64,000 nt of DNA from Alphaproteobacteria bacterium (GCA_026400815.1 JAPLOI010000084.1:1-64000); one strand, 5' to 3'; positions 26,715 through 36,004 are shown, numbered from the stretch's first letter. Translations and numbers: made by a program. Notes: generated by a model from the sequence alone, not told the origin.

Positions 26715-26895
26715 AAAAAAGAACCAAAAAATTTTTATCCATTAAGAAAAACAACCCCGCCGATCACCCCACCGTCATTGCGAGCGAAGCGAAGCAATCC
26801 AGCTCTTTCTTCCAGACACACCCTCAGTCAGAGATAGAATTGACCCGTATCTAACGGATAAAGTTTTTTTGCTTCTTTTTGTTCACAAAAAGAAG
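26703..26895. repeat. Paired AT-rich hairpin element, copy 1
   Basis: Hairpin A (26703-26724, GTTCTTTTTT paired with AAAAAAGAAC) is followed 148 bp later by hairpin B (26872-26895, CTTCTTTTTG paired with CAAAAAGAAG). Copies 2 (31687-31802) and 3 (51794-51911) have the same order and orientation. It lies between two convergent genes, so it can act as a two-way terminator. The 29-bp repeat at 26774 sits inside this copy. Confidence 0.75.
26774..26802. repeat. 29-bp intergenic repeat, copy 1
   Basis: Begins GTCATTGCGAGCGAAGC and ends AATCCAG; identical over 29 bp to 31602-31630. Sequences of this type are, to my knowledge, scattered through intergenic DNA of many unrelated bacteria. Confidence 0.8.
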
Positions 26896-26901
26896 ACTTC
26901 C

Positions 26902-27864
26902 TTACTTCGTGCAAACCACCCGCACCGTCGCCTTCCGCGTCAGTTCCAGCGCGCTTTCCACCCCCATAACCACCGGCACCACCCCTTCGCGCACCGCCCA
27001 GTGCGACAGCAGCGCCAGCATCGGCACGGCGCCCGGGCCGAGCTTCAGCCCCACCGTCTCCTGCCCCTCCAGGAACGGCATCTTCTGGGTATCGATGCCG
27101 CCGAACACCATCCCCACGGCCCGGCCGGTCGCCACGTCCACCACCGGGCCGCCGCTGTAGCCGTGGGTCACCACGGTGCTGCGGAACCACAGCAACTTGG
27201 TCGGGTCCGTCTGCACCCGCGTATTGGGGCCGAAGGAGGCGTTGGTCATCCGTGCCCAGGTTTCGTTCGGCGTATCCGGCAGCGCATTGTGCGGGAAGCC
27301 CAGCACCAGCAACCGGCTGGCATCGCGCGAGGGCGGGGCGATCGCCAGCCAGCCCGGCGAGGACAGGTGCGGAATCTCCAGCACCGCCACGTCGTTCTTG
27401 GCATCGGTGGCGATGATCCGGGCGTTCTCCGGCCGCATGAAGGGCGACATCACCCGCACCTGCGCGCAGCCGCGCACCACATGCTCGGCCGTCAGCAGCG
27501 TGCCGCGGCTGGTCACGAAAAACCCCGTGCCGGTGTACCAGGTGCCTGGCGGCGGGCGCAGCAAGCCCTCGATCCCGAAGGGCGGGTCTGGCTCAGCCGT
27601 GGGGGGCGGCGCCGGCCGCGGTACCGGCGGCGCCTGCACCCGGGGGGCCGCAACCATAGGGGCCGGTGGCGGGGCGGGCAGAGGCGCCGGCGCCGGCAGC
27701 ACGGCCAACTTCGCCACGTCCGGCTTCGGCGCAGGCTGCAGCCAGCGTTGCACCAGCGGCGCAATGTCGATCACCGGCTTGTCCGGCAGCACCAGCGCCG
27801 CCGCGGCCGCCGCGAGCGACAGCCCCAGCGCGGTTCCGATCGCCGGCGCCATCCATGCGTTCAT
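26902..27864 (-). CDS. Membrane-anchored trypsin-like serine protease
   Basis: The 320-aa protein has one N-terminal hydrophobic helix (about residues 6-27), a Pro/Ala-rich linker (50-95) and a chymotrypsin-fold protease domain. The triad is visible: His128 (LTAEHVVRGC), Asp158 (AKNDVAVLEI) and Ser237 (HGYSGGPVVD). It resembles HtrA-type proteases but has no PDZ domain. It probably works in the periplasm, tethered to the inner membrane. It is convergent with the GH43-like gene and its stop abuts hairpin B of the AT-rich element. Confidence 0.85.
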   Translation of the reverse strand: MNAWMAPAIGTALGLSLAAAAAALVLPDKPVIDIAPLVQRWLQPAPKPDVAKLAVLPAPAPLPAPPPAPMVAAPRVQAPPVPRPAPPPTAEPDPPFGIEGLLRPPPGTWYTGTGFFVTSRGTLLTAEHVVRGCAQVRVMSPFMRPENARIIATDAKNDVAVLEIPHLSSPGWLAIAPPSRDASRLLVLGFPHNALPDTPNETWARMTNASFGPNTRVQTDPTKLLWFRSTVVTHGYSGGPVVDVATGRAVGMVFGGIDTQKMPFLEGQETVGLKLGPGAVPMLALLSHWAVREGVVPVVMGVESALELTRKATVRVVCTK

Positions 27865-27888
27865 GGCGCCAGCCTAGTGTGCCGATGG

Positions 27889-29001
27889 TTACGCCCGGCT
27901 TACACCCAGCCTTGGCGCCCCGCTGCGGATGCGCGGCCGCTCCCCGTCCACGCTGATCGGCAGCGCCGTCAGCACATAATCCTCGCCCGGCACCGCCTGC
28001 ATCATGCCCAGCGCCTGCACCTGCGGCTCCGCCAGCGCCTCCGGCAGCGAGTTGATCGGCGACACGGGCACGCCGGCCCGCTCCAGCACCTCCACCCAAT
28101 GCGCCCGCGGCAGCCCGGCCAGCACCGGGCACAATTCCGCAAACAGCGCCGCCTTGTTCACCAGCCGCGCCCGGTTGGTGGCAAAGCGCGCATCCGCCGC
28201 CCATTCCGCGTGCCCGCAGGCCTCGGCCAGCTTGGCGAACAACCGGTCATTCCCGGCGCAGATCAGCACCGGCCCGTCCGCCGCCTCGAACGCCTCATAG
28301 GGTGTCAGCACCGGGTGGCCGCTGCGGTGCCGCTCCGGCAACGCGCCGGTGTTCACGAACGCATCCGCCTTCTGCCCGGCCCACATCAGCGCCGTCTCCA
28401 GCAGGGAGCCCTGCACCATGCCGCCCCGCCCGGTCTGCGCGCGCCGGTGCAGCAGGGCCAGCACGCCGATGGCGATCCACATCGCCGTGCCCTGGTCGCA
28501 CACCGAGGCCGCCGAGCGCATCGGCGGATCGCTCTCCCCGCCATTGAGGCTCGAAAGCCCCGAGAACCCCTGCAACAGCGGCTCGAACCCCGGCCGCATC
28601 GCCATCGGCCCCACATGCCCGAAGGCCGAGATCGCCCCATGGATCAGGCGCGGAAACCGCGCGCACAACGTCGGCCCGTCCCCCCCCCGCGCCTCCGGCA
28701 CCCCCGGGCGCAAATTGTGCACCAGGATATCCGCCCCGTCCGCCAGCGCGTACAGCTCCGCCCGCCCGGCCCCGCTCTGCAAATCGATCGCGCGCGAGGC
28801 CTTGCCCCGGTTGAAGATGTGGAAGGTCATCGCATCGCCATGCCGGAAATCCGGCCCCATGCGCCGCGCGTCGTCGCCGCCCTCCGGCCGCTCCACCTTC
28901 ACCACCTCGGCCCCGAGATCGGCAAAGATCGCCCCCACGAACGGCCCGGCCAGCACCTGGCCCAGCTCGATCACCTTCAAACCGGCCAGGATCCCTGCCA
29001 T
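27889..29001 (-). CDS. CaiB/BaiF family CoA-transferase
   Basis: The 370-aa protein belongs to the class III CoA-transferases: GLKVIELGQVLAGPFVGAIFADLGAEV at the start is characteristic (residues 6-32), followed by VEDPE-like VERPEGGDD, FNRGKASRAIDL and ADILVHNLRPG. These enzymes move CoA between organic acids. Some members also racemise alpha-methylacyl-CoA. The acid is unknown. It is divergent from the L-serine dehydratase gene. Confidence 0.9.
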   Translation of the reverse strand: MAGILAGLKVIELGQVLAGPFVGAIFADLGAEVVKVERPEGGDDARRMGPDFRHGDAMTFHIFNRGKASRAIDLQSGAGRAELYALADGADILVHNLRPGVPEARGGDGPTLCARFPRLIHGAISAFGHVGPMAMRPGFEPLLQGFSGLSSLNGGESDPPMRSAASVCDQGTAMWIAIGVLALLHRRAQTGRGGMVQGSLLETALMWAGQKADAFVNTGALPERHRSGHPVLTPYEAFEAADGPVLICAGNDRLFAKLAEACGHAEWAADARFATNRARLVNKAALFAELCPVLAGLPRAHWVEVLERAGVPVSPINSLPEALAEPQVQALGMMQAVPGEDYVLTALPISVDGERPRIRSGAPRLGVSRA

Positions 29002-29056
29002 ACTACCCTCCCCATTCGCGCCTCATCTCTACCGTGCGGCCCGATAAGGAGAAAGC

Positions 29057-30415
29057 ATGACCCAGCTGATCGGCGTGTTCGACCTGTTCCGCGTCGGCCT
29101 CGGCCCCTCCTCCTCCCACACCGTGGGCCCGATGCGCGCTGCCCGCGCCTTCATGCTCGCCGCCGCCCCGCTCGCCGGCGGCGTGGCCAAGCTGCGCGTC
29201 ACGCTGATGGGCTCCCTGGCCTGGACCGGAAAGGGCCACGCCACCGACACCGCCGTGTTTGCCGGCCTCGCCGGGCTGGAACCCGCCACCGCCGAGCCCA
29301 CCGAGGTCTTCGCCCTGGCCGAACGCGCCCAGGCCGACCGCGCGCTGGACCTCCCCGCCCTCGGCCGCGTGGAGGTGGAGATCGTGTTCGACCGCATCAC
29401 CCCCACGCCCGAGCACCCCAACACCCTCAGGCTCGAAGCCCTCACCGAAGCCGGCCGCGTGCTGCTGGCCGAAACCTGGTTCTCCATCGGTGGCGGCTTC
29501 GTGCTGCGCGAGGGCGAAACCCAGGCCGCCACCACCGGCCCCGCCCTGCCCTACCCCTTCGCCTCCGCCGCCGAGATGCTGGCCATGGCGAGCGAAGCCG
29601 GCCTCTCCATCCCAGACCTCCAGCGCGCCAACGAGCTAGCCGCCCGCCCGGAGCCCGAACTCCGCGCCCACCTCGCCGCCATCCAGGCCACCATGGAAGC
29701 CTGCATCGAGCGCGGCTTGCTCGGCGAAGGCATCCTCCCCGGCGGCCTCAAGGTCCGCCGCCGCGCCAAGACCCTGGCCGAACGCGCCGCCGAACGTGCC
29801 CGCCGCAACGCCGCCACCCCCACCGCGGCCATGGACCACGCCAGCCTCTGGGCCATCGCCGTGAACGAGGAAAACGCCGCCGGCGGCCGCGTCGTTACCG
29901 CGCCGACCAACGGCGCCGCCGGCGTCATCCCCGCCGTGCTGCGCTATCTCCGCACCTACCACCCCGAAGCCGGCCCGAATGCCGGCGACGACTTCCTCCT
30001 CGCCGCCGCTGCCGTGGGCTCGCTGGCCAAGCGCAACGCCTCCATCTCCGGCGCCGAAGTGGGCTGCCAGGGCGAAGTCGGCGTCGCCTGCGCCATGGCC
30101 GCCGCCGGCCTCGCCGCCGCCCTCGGCGGCACGCCGCAACAGGTGGAAAACGCCGCCGAAATCGGCCTGGAACACCACCTCGGCATGACCTGCGACCCCA
30201 TCGGCGGCCTGGTCCAGGTGCCCTGCATCGAACGCAACGCCATGGGCGCCGTGAAAGCCATCACCGCCGCCTCCCTGGCACTGTCCGGCGACGGCATCCA
30301 CCGCGTGCATCTCGATGAAGTGATCGCCACGATGCGCCAGACCGGGCTGGATATGCACAGCAAATATAAGGAAACGGCCCAAGGTGGCCTGGCTGTGCAC
30401 GTAACCGAGTGTTGA
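29057..30415 (+). CDS. L-serine ammonia-lyase, iron-sulfur-dependent, single chain
   Basis: The 452-aa enzyme deaminates L-serine to pyruvate and ammonia. The N-terminal beta domain starts with GVFDLFRVGLGPSSSHTVGP, and the alpha domain has VTAPTNGAAGVIPAVL, EVGCQGEVGVACAMAAAG and MTCDPIGGLVQVPC with Cys ligands for the 4Fe-4S cluster. Domains are fused as in E. coli SdaA/SdaB, and the length is normal. The next gene starts 8 bp downstream and may be co-transcribed. Confidence 0.95.
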   Translation: MTQLIGVFDLFRVGLGPSSSHTVGPMRAARAFMLAAAPLAGGVAKLRVTLMGSLAWTGKGHATDTAVFAGLAGLEPATAEPTEVFALAERAQADRALDLPALGRVEVEIVFDRITPTPEHPNTLRLEALTEAGRVLLAETWFSIGGGFVLREGETQAATTGPALPYPFASAAEMLAMASEAGLSIPDLQRANELAARPEPELRAHLAAIQATMEACIERGLLGEGILPGGLKVRRRAKTLAERAAERARRNAATPTAAMDHASLWAIAVNEENAAGGRVVTAPTNGAAGVIPAVLRYLRTYHPEAGPNAGDDFLLAAAAVGSLAKRNASISGAEVGCQGEVGVACAMAAAGLAAALGGTPQQVENAAEIGLEHHLGMTCDPIGGLVQVPCIERNAMGAVKAITAASLALSGDGIHRVHLDEVIATMRQTGLDMHSKYKETAQGGLAVHVTEC

Positions 30416-30422
30416 CCCCCCC

Positions 30423-31556
30423 ATGCTGACCGACCCGCCCACCATCCAAAGCGGCCACGTCCTGGCCCTGCGCCTGTTCGATGCCGCAGACGAGATCGAT
30501 CTCGAACACGCCCTGCGCCTCTGGCGCCACCACGCCACCGCGCCGGCCAGCCGCCACGGCCTGGCCACGCCGCCCAAGGCCGTGGCCTTCGGCGTCCCGC
30601 CCCTGACCCTCGCGCTGCCGCCCGTGCCCCTCGCCCTCGCCAGCGGCACCGTCGAAGCCACCATGACCGCCCGGCTCTACGATTTCGGCGCCATCTCCCT
30701 GGCCCTGCGCGTGCCGGCCGACGGGCTCGGCTGGGCCGCCTTCAGTGCCCTGGTCAACGAGGTCGATGCCGCCCTCGGCCCGCAGGCCGGCCCCGGCCCC
30801 TGGCAGGCCGCCCTGGCCACCGTCACCACCCCCCTCGCCCCCGCCATGGTCCCCGCCTCCACCCCCGGCCCCGCCGCCAGCGTGCAGGAAGACTACCTGA
30901 TGGCCGTGGTCCACGCCCTGCACGATGAAACCCCCACCGCCGAGGCCCTGCTCAGCCGCATCGACCTCGCCGCCCTGCTCACCGGCGAACAGCGCCGCCT
31001 GTCCCCGGCCGCCCGCGCCGACCTGCTGCGCCACCGCTTCTCCTGGTACGAAGACGACCTCGTCGTCCTCACCTGGGACCGCGCCTTCGTCTACGAACCC
31101 CGCGCCGACGCCGACGTCACCGACGTGATCGAGGTCGCCAACGCCCAGCTCCTGGAAATGCGCGCCTACGACGAACTGCTCGATGCCGAGCTGCCGCGCA
31201 TGTACGACCACGTCGCCGCCGCCCGCCGCGGCCTCAACCCGCTCGCCTCGCGCCGCTATGCCGGCCTCGCCCGCCGCCTGCACACGCTGGTGGCCGAAGT
31301 CACCGAACTCACCGAACGCGTGGACAACGCCCTGCAGGTCACCGAAGACGTCTACCTCGCCCGCGTCTATTCCGCAGCGCTCGAGCAGTTCCGCGTCGCC
31401 GCCGTCACCGCCGCCGTCAATCGCAAACTCGCCATCATCCGCGAAACCTACACCGCCCTCTACGACGAAGCCGCCAGCGCCCGCGCCGAAATCCTCGAAA
31501 TCGCCATCGTCTTCCTGATCCTGTTCGAGATCGTGATGGCACTGGTGAAGCACTGA
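30423..31556 (+). CDS. RMD1/DUF155-like protein with C-terminal membrane segment
   Basis: The 377-aa product has an N-terminal alpha/beta part with FGVPPLTLALPPV, then RHRFSWYEDDLVVLTWDRAFVYEP, a helical region containing VIEVANAQLLEMRAYDELLD, and a final hydrophobic helix (EILEIAIVFLILFEIVMAL). This order matches the RMD1/YagE (DUF155) family found from yeast mitochondria to bacteria. No enzymatic function is established for bacterial members. It starts 8 bp after L-serine dehydratase. Confidence 0.65.
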   Translation: MLTDPPTIQSGHVLALRLFDAADEIDLEHALRLWRHHATAPASRHGLATPPKAVAFGVPPLTLALPPVPLALASGTVEATMTARLYDFGAISLALRVPADGLGWAAFSALVNEVDAALGPQAGPGPWQAALATVTTPLAPAMVPASTPGPAASVQEDYLMAVVHALHDETPTAEALLSRIDLAALLTGEQRRLSPAARADLLRHRFSWYEDDLVVLTWDRAFVYEPRADADVTDVIEVANAQLLEMRAYDELLDAELPRMYDHVAAARRGLNPLASRRYAGLARRLHTLVAEVTELTERVDNALQVTEDVYLARVYSAALEQFRVAAVTAAVNRKLAIIRETYTALYDEAASARAEILEIAIVFLILFEIVMALVKH

Positions 31557-31601
31557 CCTGTGCAATACTACCCCCAGCACTCACCCACCCAACCCTCCCC
31601 C

Positions 31602-31630
31602 GTCATTGCGAGCGAAGCGAAGCAATCCAG
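31602..31630. repeat. 29-bp intergenic repeat, copy 2
   Basis: Same 29 bp as 26774-26802. Here it precedes rather than lies inside the paired AT-rich hairpin element. The 315-bp gap 31557-31871 holds this repeat, the hairpin element and the RTX gene leader; no gene is visible in it. Confidence 0.8.
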
Positions 31631-31686
31631 TTCTTTTTTCCTTAGTAAAACCAATCATAAATGGCGCTAACGGCAAACAAGAAAGC

Positions 31687-31802
31687 GGTTCTTTTTTGAA
31701 AAAAGAACCAAAAAACTTCTATTCATTTGGACCGTGCTGGCACGGCACGCGCCACCGCAAACGAATGACGTTTTTTTGCTTCTTTTTGTTCACAAAAAGA
31801 AG
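31687..31802. repeat. Paired AT-rich hairpin element, copy 2
   Basis: Hairpin A at 31687-31709 (GGTTCTTTTTT around a central G) and hairpin B at 31779-31802. Between them is an unrelated spacer with the palindrome CCGTGCTGGCACGG. Unlike copies 1 and 3, it lies between two genes on the same strand. Confidence 0.75.
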
Positions 31803-31871
31803 AGTCTTCCTTCCTTCGTTGCATCCCCACCCATTCGGTCCTAGGGTGCAAATCTCTGCAGGGCTCGCCCC

Positions 31872-33194
31872 ATGTCCGTCTTCACGCTCGTGTTCGTCCG
31901 CGGCTACCTCCCCGGCACCCCGAACCCCGACACGCTGACTGGCTCCGACGGTGCCGAGGAAATCTTCGGCTTCGAGAGCGACGACCTGCTGCTCGGCCTG
32001 GCCGGAAGCGATGCCCTGAATGGCGGCCCGGGCAACGACACGCTCACCGGCGGCGCCGACCCCGACGAGTTCCATTTCGCCCGCGGCTTCGGCCACGACA
32101 CCATCACGGATTTCGCGGCCGGCGACATCATCCATCTCAACAACTTCAACATCGCCGGCTTTGCGATGCTGCAACCGTTCATCGACCCGTCCTCGGAAAC
32201 CCTGCGCATCACCCTTACCTATAATGGTGAGATCGAGCAGCTGAATGTGCCAAGCGTGGCGCGCGGCGATGCCACCGCTTCGATGTTCGCGCTCGACCGC
32301 GTGCCCTCCCTCGCCCAGGTCACCGGCACCGCCCTGGCCGATACGCTCTTCGCCGCCATTCGCCCCGCCGCCTCCGTTGAAGGCCTCGGCGGCAACGATG
32401 CCCTTGTCGGCACCGATGGCAACGAACGCCTGGACGGCGGCGAGGGCGACGACCTGTTCTACGAATGGGACGGCACCGACACCCTGATCGGCGGCACCGG
32501 CACCGACGCCGCGATTTATGCCGGCATCCGCGCCGGCTACCGCGTGGGCATCGCCGGCGACACCGTGATGGTGCAGGGCACCTACGGCACCGCCACGCTC
32601 ACGGGGATCGAGGCGCTGCGCTTCGCCGATACCGGCATCATCACGCTGGCCGACCTGCGCGCCGCCCCCGGCACGGAAGACCTCGTCACCCTCCTGGCCG
32701 ATGGCACCCCCGGCTTCGTCATGCCCACAGCCTATACCGGCCCGCTGGCGCTCACCTACCAGTTCACCGGCACCGACGGCTCAGACGTGCTCTCCGGCAC
32801 CGGCCGCAACGATTTCGTCTATCTCGGCACCGGGGACGACGCGGCCAACATGGGCGCGGGCGACGACATCGCCGATGGCGGCACCGGCTCCAACTTCCTC
32901 ACCGGCGGCACCGGCCACGACGTCTTCTTCATCGACGGGCGCGAGCACCTCCCGGTCTGGTCCTGCATCACCGATTTCGCGGCGGGCGAGGAACTGGCGC
33001 TCTGGGGCTGGCAACCCGGCACCAGCATCGGCGCCTGGGGCGAAGATGGCGGCCTGCCCGGCTATACCGGCGCCACCTTCTACGCCGATATCGACGGCAA
33101 CGGCCTGGTCGAAACCGCCGTCACGCTCTCCGGCCTCACCGTAGCGCAAGCGCCGACCGCCACGGCGTCCGACGGGCTGCTCTGGTTCCGCTGA
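31872..33194 (+). CDS. RTX calcium-binding repeat protein
   Basis: The 440-aa acidic protein contains clusters of glycine-rich nonapeptide-type repeats (NGGPGNDTLTGGADPD, DGGEGDDLFYEWDGTD, MGAGDDIADGGTGSNFLTGG) that bind calcium in RTX proteins, and DFAAGDIIHL/DFAAGEELAL segments that usually follow such repeats. There is no N-terminal signal, in keeping with type I secretion through a C-terminal signal, but no ABC exporter gene is here. The N-terminal 30 residues show no enzyme domain, so the role is likely structural or adhesive. Confidence 0.82.
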   Translation: MSVFTLVFVRGYLPGTPNPDTLTGSDGAEEIFGFESDDLLLGLAGSDALNGGPGNDTLTGGADPDEFHFARGFGHDTITDFAAGDIIHLNNFNIAGFAMLQPFIDPSSETLRITLTYNGEIEQLNVPSVARGDATASMFALDRVPSLAQVTGTALADTLFAAIRPAASVEGLGGNDALVGTDGNERLDGGEGDDLFYEWDGTDTLIGGTGTDAAIYAGIRAGYRVGIAGDTVMVQGTYGTATLTGIEALRFADTGIITLADLRAAPGTEDLVTLLADGTPGFVMPTAYTGPLALTYQFTGTDGSDVLSGTGRNDFVYLGTGDDAANMGAGDDIADGGTGSNFLTGGTGHDVFFIDGREHLPVWSCITDFAAGEELALWGWQPGTSIGAWGEDGGLPGYTGATFYADIDGNGLVETAVTLSGLTVAQAPTATASDGLLWFR

Positions 33195-33235
33195 CCCACC
33201 CTCGCCAGCACCCAAGATTATTTTCAAATTAATTC

Positions 33236-33264
33236 TTGCATTTAAACCTATAATCGGGTAAATT
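33236..33264 (+). promoter_or_regulatory. Promoter, predicted leaderless transcript
   Basis: TTGCAT at 33236-33241, 17 nt, then TAAATT at 33259-33264, with 7 nt to the ATG at 33272. The perfect palindrome GGGTAAATTTACCC (33256-33269) overlaps the -10 box and could be an operator. Upstream sequence is strongly AT-rich. Confidence 0.55.
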
Positions 33265-33271
33265 TACCCGC

Positions 33272-33928
33272 ATGAGCAATCTCGCGGAACACCTGGCCCG
33301 GATCGTCGCCACCCTGCGCGCCGCCCTCGGCGCCTACGGGATCCGTCTCGCGCGCCCGCTGCCCACCGCTCAGCTCGGCACCACCACCTACGCCGCCATC
33401 CCCGAACCCGCCGCCTTGCCGCCCCTGGCCCCCGAACTCTGGACCCTGTTCTGGAACCGCCTCGGCCGCGCCCAGCGCCGCTTCCAGGCCCTCTACGCCG
33501 CCTGGCAGGAAGGCACCCTCAAGCCCCTCCCGCCCCGCAAAGCCGCGGCAGCCAGCCCGATCCGCCAGGACACCGCCGCCCCCGCCGAACCGGCGCCCCC
33601 GCGCCTGCCCACCGCCTTCGCCTGGGCGATAGGCCGCGTCCCGGAAGCCGGCCCCGCCGCCGGCCTGCTGGAATCCATGGTCCATGCGCCGGAAACCGAG
33701 CGTTTCGTCACCGAAATCCCCCGCGCCGGCCGCCTTCTGCGCCCGCTCTGCCGCGCCCTCGGCATCAAGCCGCCCCCCTATCTCCGGCTCCCGCCCCGCC
33801 CCCGCGCCCCGCGCGCCCCGCGTCCCCCCAGGCCGCCGCGCTCCTGCTTCAACGACCCGACACTGAAATGGCGCCCCTGGGAAAAGCGCGTCGCCCTCGC
33901 CCTGATCAAAAAATATGGCCGCGGCTGA
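33272..33928 (+). CDS. Hypothetical Pro/Arg-rich protein, paralogue of 60315-60998
   Basis: The 218-aa protein has an N-terminal helical domain, a segment LGRAQRRFQALYAAWQEGTL, a second helical part with ETERFVTEIPRAGRLLRPLC then ALGIKPPPYLRLPPRP, and a Pro/Arg-rich tail (PRAPRAPRPPRPPR). The protein at 60315 shows the same order of segments, so they form a family; from memory, similar proteins are abundant in Acetobacteraceae. No function is known. The ATG lacks a Shine-Dalgarno and directly follows a strong promoter. Confidence 0.7.
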   Translation: MSNLAEHLARIVATLRAALGAYGIRLARPLPTAQLGTTTYAAIPEPAALPPLAPELWTLFWNRLGRAQRRFQALYAAWQEGTLKPLPPRKAAAASPIRQDTAAPAEPAPPRLPTAFAWAIGRVPEAGPAAGLLESMVHAPETERFVTEIPRAGRLLRPLCRALGIKPPPYLRLPPRPRAPRAPRPPRPPRSCFNDPTLKWRPWEKRVALALIKKYGRG

Positions 33929-33994
33929 CCGTACCCCACCACGCCCAATTTATTGCGAATCCATTCCGTTTCGCTTAGCAACAACCACCCGCGC

Positions 33995-34735
33995 CTACCG
34001 CACCAGCAGCCAGCCCCCCTGCGCCAGGTACACCAGCGCAATCACCGTAATCACCCGGTCCGCCCAGGTACGGAACTGGTGGTCCGTCATCGCCTCCAGG
34101 ATGCGCCGCGCCGCAGTGGTCCCCATCATCGAAGCCGCGATCGCCAGCCCCAGCATCACCGGGTCCAGGGCGGCCGCATCCGCCACCAGCGCGCCGAAAT
34201 ACAGCAGCTTGGAGAAATGCCCGGCCACCTGGCACACCGCCTTGGTGGCCACGATCTGCCGCCGCTCCATCCCGCCGCCCAGGAAGAACGTATCCAGCAA
34301 CGGGCCAGACACGCCGCACACCAGCATCAAGGACATGCACACGCTGCCCATTGCCGCCCCATGGGCCGGGTTGAGCGGATCGGGCTTCACCCGCGCTGGC
34401 AGCAGCCGGAACAGGAACGGCGTCGCCCCCAGCATCAGCAGCGCCACCGCCTTCTCCGGCACCCACTGGAACACGCTCCACACCGCCAGCGCCGCCACGT
34501 TCCCCACCAGGAAGAACCCCACCGGCCGCCAGCAAATGTGCTTCCACCACAGCACCGCGCGCCAGGCGTTGGAGGCCATCTGCGTCACCGCATGCAACGC
34601 CATCGCCGCCGGCAACGGCATCACCGCCAGCAGCACGCCCATCAGGATCATCCCGCCAGCCATGCCGAAGATGCCAGACAGGAACGCCGTGCCCAGCATC
34701 ACCACGCTCAACCCGGCGATCATCAATGCGGTCAT
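33995..34735 (-). CDS. TauE/SafE (sulfite exporter) family membrane protein
   Basis: The 246-aa protein has about seven hydrophobic segments and the family features LSGIFGMAGGMILMG near the start and GVSGPLLDTFFLGGGMERR in the second half. Members are thought to export sulfite or sulfoacetate, or to transport other anions. ATG 34735 gives the proper membrane-first start; a longer frame to 34918 looks non-coding. Substrate not inferable. Confidence 0.85.
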   Translation of the reverse strand: MTALMIAGLSVVMLGTAFLSGIFGMAGGMILMGVLLAVMPLPAAMALHAVTQMASNAWRAVLWWKHICWRPVGFFLVGNVAALAVWSVFQWVPEKAVALLMLGATPFLFRLLPARVKPDPLNPAHGAAMGSVCMSLMLVCGVSGPLLDTFFLGGGMERRQIVATKAVCQVAGHFSKLLYFGALVADAAALDPVMLGLAIAASMMGTTAARRILEAMTDHQFRTWADRVITVIALVYLAQGGWLLVR

Positions 34736-34829
34736 GGCACCTCCTGGCGCCGGCCTTCTGCGCCCGCCCCCTTCCTGACCCTCGCGGTCACCGATCGCCT
34801 GATCGCCTGCAGGGAGGCGATGGAGCGCC

Positions 34830-35837
34830 CTACCCGATCTGCACCGCCGCCGCCCGCCGCTCGCGCATGCCGTCTTCCATCGTCCGCGGATAGCGCAGCG
34901 GCAGGGCGGAGACGGCATCCAGCCTCAATCGCGCCTCCTCCGGCAGCCGCCAGCCCGCCGCCTGCAGCGTCTCCAGGATCTGCGCCTCCGTCCGCGCGCC
35001 CACGATGGCCGAGGTCACGAAGCCCTGGTCCAGCACCCAGCGCAGCGCCACCTGTGCCGGCGGCCGGCCCAGCTCGGCCGAAACCTCCAGCAGCGTGGCC
35101 AGAACATTGGCGTGGTCCGGGTGGAAGAAGCGCGAGGGGAACGCCCAGCCTTCCTCACTGCGCGAGCCCGTCGCCTGCGCCTGCCCCGGCTGATACTTCC
35201 CGGTCAGGTAGCCGCCGGCCAGCGGCGACCACACCACCACGCCGAGCCCCTTGGTCTCGCACACCGGCACGATCTCCTGCTCGATGTCGCGCACCACCAG
35301 GGAATATTGCGGCTGGTAGCACTCGAACCGCGACAGCCCGCGGCTGTCCGCGATCCACAGCGATTCCATCAGCCGCCACGCCTCGTAGTTGGAAACCGCC
35401 GCGTAGCGGACCTTGCCCTGGCGCACGAGATCATCGAGCGCCCGCACCGATTCCTCGATCGGCGTCTCGTGGTCCACATGGTGCAGGTAGTAGAGATCCA
35501 GATGGTCGGTCGAAAGCCGCCGCAGGCTGTCCTCCACCGACTGCATGATGTGCGCCCGCGAGGCGCCGGAATCGTTCGGCCCGGTGCCCATCGGGTTGAA
35601 CACCTTGCTCGCCAGCACCACCCGCCGCCGCCGGCCCTTCAGCAGCCCGCCCAGCATGCTCTCGCTCTCGCCGCCATTGTAGGAATTGGCGGTGTCGAGA
35701 AAGTTCACCCCGGCATCCAGGCACGCATCCAGAATCCGCCCGGCCTCGCCCTCATCCGCGCCATGCCCGAAGGTCATCGTGCCAAGGCAGATCTCCGAAA
35801 CCTTGAGCCCGCTGCGGCCCATGCGGCGGTATTCCAT
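34830..35837 (-). CDS. Aldo/keto reductase
   Basis: The 335-aa TIM-barrel NADPH oxidoreductase has the full catalytic tetrad: Asp48 and Tyr53 (FLDTANSYNGG), Lys78 (VLASKVF) and a His at 119/120 (YYLHHVD). Its start MEYRRMGRSGLKVSEICLGTM is typical. ATG 35837 is used. It is divergent from the first GMC dehydrogenase (36005), with 167 bp between the starts; a shared regulator region and a role in handling GMC products are possible but unproven. Confidence 0.92.
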   Translation of the reverse strand: MEYRRMGRSGLKVSEICLGTMTFGHGADEGEAGRILDACLDAGVNFLDTANSYNGGESESMLGGLLKGRRRRVVLASKVFNPMGTGPNDSGASRAHIMQSVEDSLRRLSTDHLDLYYLHHVDHETPIEESVRALDDLVRQGKVRYAAVSNYEAWRLMESLWIADSRGLSRFECYQPQYSLVVRDIEQEIVPVCETKGLGVVVWSPLAGGYLTGKYQPGQAQATGSRSEEGWAFPSRFFHPDHANVLATLLEVSAELGRPPAQVALRWVLDQGFVTSAIVGARTEAQILETLQAAGWRLPEEARLRLDAVSALPLRYPRTMEDGMRERRAAAVQIG

Positions 35838-36004
35838 GCCCGTCTCCCTCGCTTCCAGATCGAACCGTATCCCGTGCGGCCCACCCGCACCACCCGGGAG
35901 CATGCCCCGCCACTCCCCAACACAGTCTGAACGCCGCTTGCCCGTTGACATCCCCCCCGCCCCGGCTTCGACTACGGGCCGGGAAACGGGACCGGGAGCA
36001 CGCC

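Noticed and set aside
26869-30318. A plus-strand open frame of more than 1100 codons
   Set aside because: It is antisense to the protease and CoA-transferase and out of frame with L-serine dehydratase; the sequence is Arg/His/Pro-rich with no domain.
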